Program-made: the position numbers and the translations under genes
Origin: an uncultured bacterium
Lineage (GTDB): Bacteria > Bacteroidota > Bacteroidia > Bacteroidales > CAIWKO01
Assembly: GCA_903916135.1 (NCBI GenBank)
Contig: CAIWVT010000154.1
Span: forward strand, 1 to 9,400
Direction of reading: 5' to 3'
Length of the DNA: 9,400 bases
The notes under the pieces: model-generated
The model's database searches: none
Seen by the model: the letters and a program-made list of their open reading frames with translations, nothing else
What the model was told of the DNA's origin: nothing
Part shown: positions 6,367 through 9,400 of the stretch, piece after piece
How the letters are laid out: each line of letters begins with the position of its first letter
How positions within the stretch are numbered: the first letter of the stretch is position 1

Positions 6367-6435
6367 TATCTTCCAAAAAAAAAATCGCGAGGCATGCATC
6401 CGTTTCTTCTGTGTCGTGTGTTCAAAAAACATTGA

Positions 6436-7692
6436 TTATTTCACCTTTGTTTCTGCCTCTTTAGGCTTCAAAGCATCTTTCAACCTGATTGCCTTCTGCA
6501 AAATATCATACCAAAAGGGGGCTCCCATCGAAATGCCAATGGCGGTTATCAAAAAACCTAACAATGATTTTGGATTTGTTGCCATACACCAAAAATATCT
6601 CAATTGATCCCAAAAAGTAAGCTCCTGATTTTGCACAATAGGCGTCTCCGCATTCTTTAATTTGTAAATATTTGTCAAACATTCGTCACAAACTGTTAGG
6701 TTGCGTTTGCGGTAATGAGGATTTTTTATGTTCAACTTCGACAAACTATCGGCTTTTCTATCCCGCTCAAAGTTTTTGGGCACATTCCAACCAATCGCTA
6801 ACAAACTATTGGGTGCATCAAGGTCTTTTTTCATCATTTTATATAAACTCCGAATCTCAATAGCCAATGAATCTTTTTTCCGTGTATTTGTATCGCTCAG
6901 AAACTTCGTTTTTGTTGTGTCCTTTGCAGTAGTTTCCATATATGTAGAGGCTAATTGCACCAAATCGCTCCGCACCTTATCGTCTTTCGATAGCTTATTC
7001 GATAAACTGATAATATCAACGTTAAATATAATGGCAATCATGTAGCCAATCACGAAAAGATAAATGCGCATATTCCTTTTATAATAGCCTTTCAAACGTT
7101 CCATAGTTTCGCTATACCAAACCATTAGCAGCTTTTTGAACGAATCGGTATCGTGTTTAGCATCTCTCCACAAGGATTTGATATGACTAAGCGTTTCATC
7201 ATCAATAGACAAGTCATCACCTTCAAATTTAAGCAAGTTGGTTTCAAGAACATTATTTATCTTATCTTCATCCTTCGCACCAATACCATTATTGAGCAAT
7301 ATATCAAATATAGTCTTTGCAAAAGTTTCAGGTTTGATATATGAAGGGCGTTTATACCAATTAGAAATGGCGAGATACTTAATTGAAGGCTGTTCATAAA
7401 ACATGGATGCAAGCGAATGTTCCTCTTCCAATTTTGGAATAAAAGGATGAAGAAAGAAATACAAAAAATTCTTCAGACCAATGAAAATGCGATAGAAATA
7501 ATTGCGACCTTTGGTTTGTTGAAAGTGAGATTCATGGTCGGAAAGCATTTTTTGTATTGCTTTCCTGAGCATACGTGCACGCAACACCAGCACACTTGAA
7601 ATCAACTCCTGTATAGCCGAAGCAAATAGGCTATAAATCATAAAAACAAAGATCAAACCGATAGCGACTTCTAAAATTTTTGAACCAAACAT
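6436..7692 (-). CDS. Conserved membrane protein of uncharacterised family
   Basis: This 418-residue protein matches the look of a widespread uncharacterised bacterial family. It begins with a membrane helix and an ILEVAIGLIFVFMIYSLF-type N-terminus (residues 6-23), followed by SAIQELISSVLVLRARMLRKAI. A central segment, YYKRNMRIYLFVIGYMIAII (203-222), leads into FNVDIISLSNKL and R251-S-D-L-V. It ends with a helix and the signature GAPFWYDILQKAI (400-412). I count three likely membrane helices (about 5-27, 209-226, 376-398), with a possible fourth hydrophobic stretch at 66-84. A single C335-D-E-C338 pair lies in the soluble loop 227-375. The function of the family is not known to me. The start is an ATG at 7692, 97 bp after the stop of the secreted protein gene on the same strand. 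That spacing suggests no tight operon. Whether the family matches is inferred from memory of its motifs. Confidence 0.88.
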   Translation of the reverse strand: MFGSKILEVAIGLIFVFMIYSLFASAIQELISSVLVLRARMLRKAIQKMLSDHESHFQQTKGRNYFYRIFIGLKNFLYFFLHPFIPKLEEEHSLASMFYEQPSIKYLAISNWYKRPSYIKPETFAKTIFDILLNNGIGAKDEDKINNVLETNLLKFEGDDLSIDDETLSHIKSLWRDAKHDTDSFKKLLMVWYSETMERLKGYYKRNMRIYLFVIGYMIAIIFNVDIISLSNKLSKDDKVRSDLVQLASTYMETTAKDTTKTKFLSDTNTRKKDSLAIEIRSLYKMMKKDLDAPNSLLAIGWNVPKNFERDRKADSLSKLNIKNPHYRKRNLTVCDECLTNIYKLKNAETPIVQNQELTFWDQLRYFWCMATNPKSLLGFLITAIGISMGAPFWYDILQKAIRLKDALKPKEAETKVK

Positions 7693-7789
7693 AACAGTAT
7701 AATTAAAATTAATAAATAACCTAAAACATTAAAATAGCGTTCTCGTAAAAAGCTTCTATGCCTAACAATAAAAACACCTTGCGATGAAA

Positions 7790-8020
7790 CTATTCTTTCA
7801 CGATTTTCTTAAATTCAAAAGTTTTACCATTTTCAAACTTAATTATGTAAATCCCTTGAGAAAAGCTACTTGTTGTAACATGTGTTTTCTCCATGAAACT
7901 TCCTTTCGATATCACCTGACCTAAAGCATTTACAATTTCATAGTGTATCAACTCATTGTTTCCATTCATTTCAATAATTAATTCATTCGAAACAGGATTC
8001 GGATAGACATTTATTGTCTG
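7790..8020 (-). other. T9SS type A C-terminal sorting domain
   Basis: The last ~77 residues of the repeat protein start with INVYPNPVSNELIIE and contain the second conserved block IVNALGQVISKG. They close with GIYIIKFENGKTFEFKKIVKE. These are the three conserved blocks of the Por secretion tail (TIGR04183). It implies that the host carries a type IX secretion system elsewhere in the genome. Confidence 0.93.
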
Positions 8021-9400
8021 ATTGTTTTTAGATGATTCAACTCCTGTGAAAATAACATGGATAATATTTGAAGTATCGGAGCTACAACCTAAAAGCGTTA
8101 CGATAACATAATAATCACCTTCCGTAACCACAGCGTAATCTTGAGAAGTTCCCAAAGCAATCAATCCATTTTGATTGTACCATTGATTTCCATTGGCAGC
8201 GTCGGAATGTAACACATAACTATTAATGGTGATTACCGGTGTTGCAGGAGTTGCCGGTTGTGGATTTATGGTAACGGGCACTCCCAATGAAATACATCCC
8301 ACGGAACTTTTCGCAGTAACGGTATAAGTATTTGAAGGTACTAAGGTAAATATTCCTGTAGTATTCACATACGTTGAACCGTCAATACTATATGTCATTC
8401 CTAATCCTGTAGGAGCAGTAATGGTGATAGTTCCTGTGGCAACGGTACATGTTGGTTGCAGTGTCGCACTTGCTGTTGGGGCAGGAGGAGTTGCTGGTTG
8501 AGCATTTACTGTTACAGCAGTTTCTGTTGAAATACATCCAACAGCATTTTTTGCAGTAATGGTATAAGTATTTGCAGGTACTAAGGTAAATATTCCTGTA
8601 GTATTCACATAAGTTGAACCATCAATGCTGTATGTCATCCCTAATCCTGTGGGAGCCGTAATAGTAATAGTGCCTGTGGCAATAGTACAGCTTGGTTGCA
8701 ATGTTGCACTTGCTGTTGGGGCTGGGGGTGTTGCCGGTTGAGCATTTATAGTAACAGCAGTTCCTGTTGAAATACATCCCGCAGCACTTTTTGCTGTTAC
8801 TGTATAAGTATTTGCAGGGACTAAGGTAAATATCCCTGTAGTATTCATATAAGTTGAACCATCAATGCTGTAGGTCATGCCTAATCCTGTGGGTGCAGTA
8901 ATAGTAATAGTTCCTGTGGCAATAGTACAACTTGGTTGCAGTGTTGCACTTGCAGTTGGAGCAGGAGGAGTTTCAGGTTGAGCATTCACTGTTACAGCAG
9001 TTCCTGTAGAAATACATTCCGCAGCACTTTTTGCAGTTACGGTATAAGTATTTGAAGGAACTAAGGTAAATATTCCTGAAGTATTCACATAAGTTGAACC
9101 GTCAATACTATATGTCATGCCTAATCCTGTGGGAGCCGTAATAGTAATAGTTCCTGTCGCAATAGTGCATGTAGGATGCAGCGTTGCGCTTGCAGTTGGT
9201 GCTGGAGGAGTTGCTGGTTGAGCATTTACAGTAACAGCAGTTCCTAATGAAATACATCCGGCAGCATTTTTTGCAGTAACGGTATAAGTATTTGAAGGTA
9301 CTAAGGTAAATATCCCAGTAGTATTCACATAGGTAGAACCGTCAATACTGTATGTCATTCCTAATCCTGTGGGAGCCGTAATAGTAATTGTTCCTGTAGC
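7790..9400 (-). CDS. Secreted repeat adhesin-like protein with T9SS sorting tail (5' part beyond window)
   Basis: This is the 3' portion, 536 codons plus stop, of a gene running off the right edge. The frame stays open to base 9400, so the ATG at 9358, inside a repeat, is not the start. From the N-terminal side it has five 80-residue SprB-like/Ig-like units (ATGTITITAPTGLGMTYSID... ending QPTCTI, the last one shortened). Then comes one Ig-like module with QWYNQNG and GDYYVIVTLLGCSSDTSN. Last is a type A Por sorting domain (INVYPNPVSNELIIEM ... GIYIIKFENGKTFEFKKIV), which directs export across the outer membrane by the type IX system and is normally cleaved. Each unit has two cysteines (GCIS and TCTI), likely disulfide-paired on the cell surface. 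The signal peptide must lie outside the window. The role, adhesion or matrix, is inferred from the architecture. Confidence 0.93.
   Translation of the reverse strand, partial: ATGTITITAPTGLGMTYSIDGSTYVNTTGIFTLVPSNTYTVTAKNAAGCISLGTAVTVNAQPATPPAPTASATLHPTCTIATGTITITAPTGLGMTYSIDGSTYVNTSGIFTLVPSNTYTVTAKSAAECISTGTAVTVNAQPETPPAPTASATLQPSCTIATGTITITAPTGLGMTYSIDGSTYMNTTGIFTLVPANTYTVTAKSAAGCISTGTAVTINAQPATPPAPTASATLQPSCTIATGTITITAPTGLGMTYSIDGSTYVNTTGIFTLVPANTYTITAKNAVGCISTETAVTVNAQPATPPAPTASATLQPTCTVATGTITITAPTGLGMTYSIDGSTYVNTTGIFTLVPSNTYTVTAKSSVGCISLGVPVTINPQPATPATPVITINSYVLHSDAANGNQWYNQNGLIALGTSQDYAVVTEGDYYVIVTLLGCSSDTSNIIHVIFTGVESSKNNQTINVYPNPVSNELIIEMNGNNELIHYEIVNALGQVISKGSFMEKTHVTTSSFSQGIYIIKFENGKTFEFKKIVKE
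8237..9400 (-). repeat. 240-bp coding tandem repeat, five units visible
   Basis: Units lie at 9400-9161, 9160-8921, 8920-8681, 8680-8441 and 8440 to about 8237 (truncated last unit). The period is exactly 240 bp with no indels in the four full units. Many base changes between units are synonymous (for example ACT/ACG and GCA/GCT in the ITAP motif), while the protein sequence barely varies. The array continues past the right edge, so the total copy number is unknown. The last visible unit diverges at VPVTINPQPATPATP, marking the array end. Confidence 0.95.

Noticed and set aside
7686..7693. TATGTTTG on the minus strand as a promoter for the membrane protein
   Set aside because: It overlaps the start codon itself, so it cannot drive that gene; the match is chance.
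9356..9358. ATG at 9358 as start of the secreted protein
   Set aside because: It lies inside a repeat unit, and the frame stays open with repeat sequence to the window edge, so the true start and signal peptide are outside.

Overview
The window looks like chromosomal DNA of a member of the Bacteroidota. The base composition is AT-rich, gene starts have no clear Shine-Dalgarno sequence, Bacteroidota-type -7 octamers (TAnnTTTG) occur in the one divergent promoter region, and the protein at the right edge ends in a type IX secretion (Por) sorting tail, which is a hallmark of this phylum. No rRNA, tRNA, CRISPR array, transposase or phage gene was seen. The order within the phylum cannot be settled from this sequence.

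Layout from left to right. Positions 1-646 hold no convincing gene. They contain a 42-bp minisatellite (about 281-475), a T-run, a second two-copy repeat of the same 42-bp period (495-571) and an 8-bp triplet repeat (608-631). Then four genes lie on the minus strand, in transcription order: a METTL25/RRNAD1-like methyltransferase (4571-3387), a heme/iron-sulfur membrane subunit (3256-1940), a CCG-domain Fe-S subunit (1880-1083), and a small solitary MNT-type nucleotidyltransferase (964-647). The two Fe-S genes are 59 bp apart and together look like a split version of a membrane-bound, quinone-linked Fe-S oxidoreductase of the FadF/EMO/DsrMK/HdrDE type. Such enzymes usually pass electrons between a soluble donor, for example an electron-transfer flavoprotein, and menaquinone.

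A divergent intergenic region (4572-4973) separates this block from a plus-strand gene of unknown function (4974-6320). The region contains an imperfect 34-bp inverted repeat of the Bacteroidota CTTTGTG/CACAAAG type, and an identical TATCTTTG octamer facing each way. Convergent to the unknown gene is a membrane protein of a widespread uncharacterised family (7692-6436). Upstream of that on the same strand is the 3' part of a large secreted repeat protein (9400-7790, running off the right edge). It has near-identical 80-residue SprB-like repeats, one Ig-like domain and a T9SS sorting tail.

Most of the window is ordinary housekeeping or surface-protein content. I did not find a clear new multi-gene system. 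The best leads are the split oxidoreductase pair, the 448-residue unknown protein, the phased 42-bp repeats next to an orphan nucleotidyltransferase, and the REP-like palindrome.
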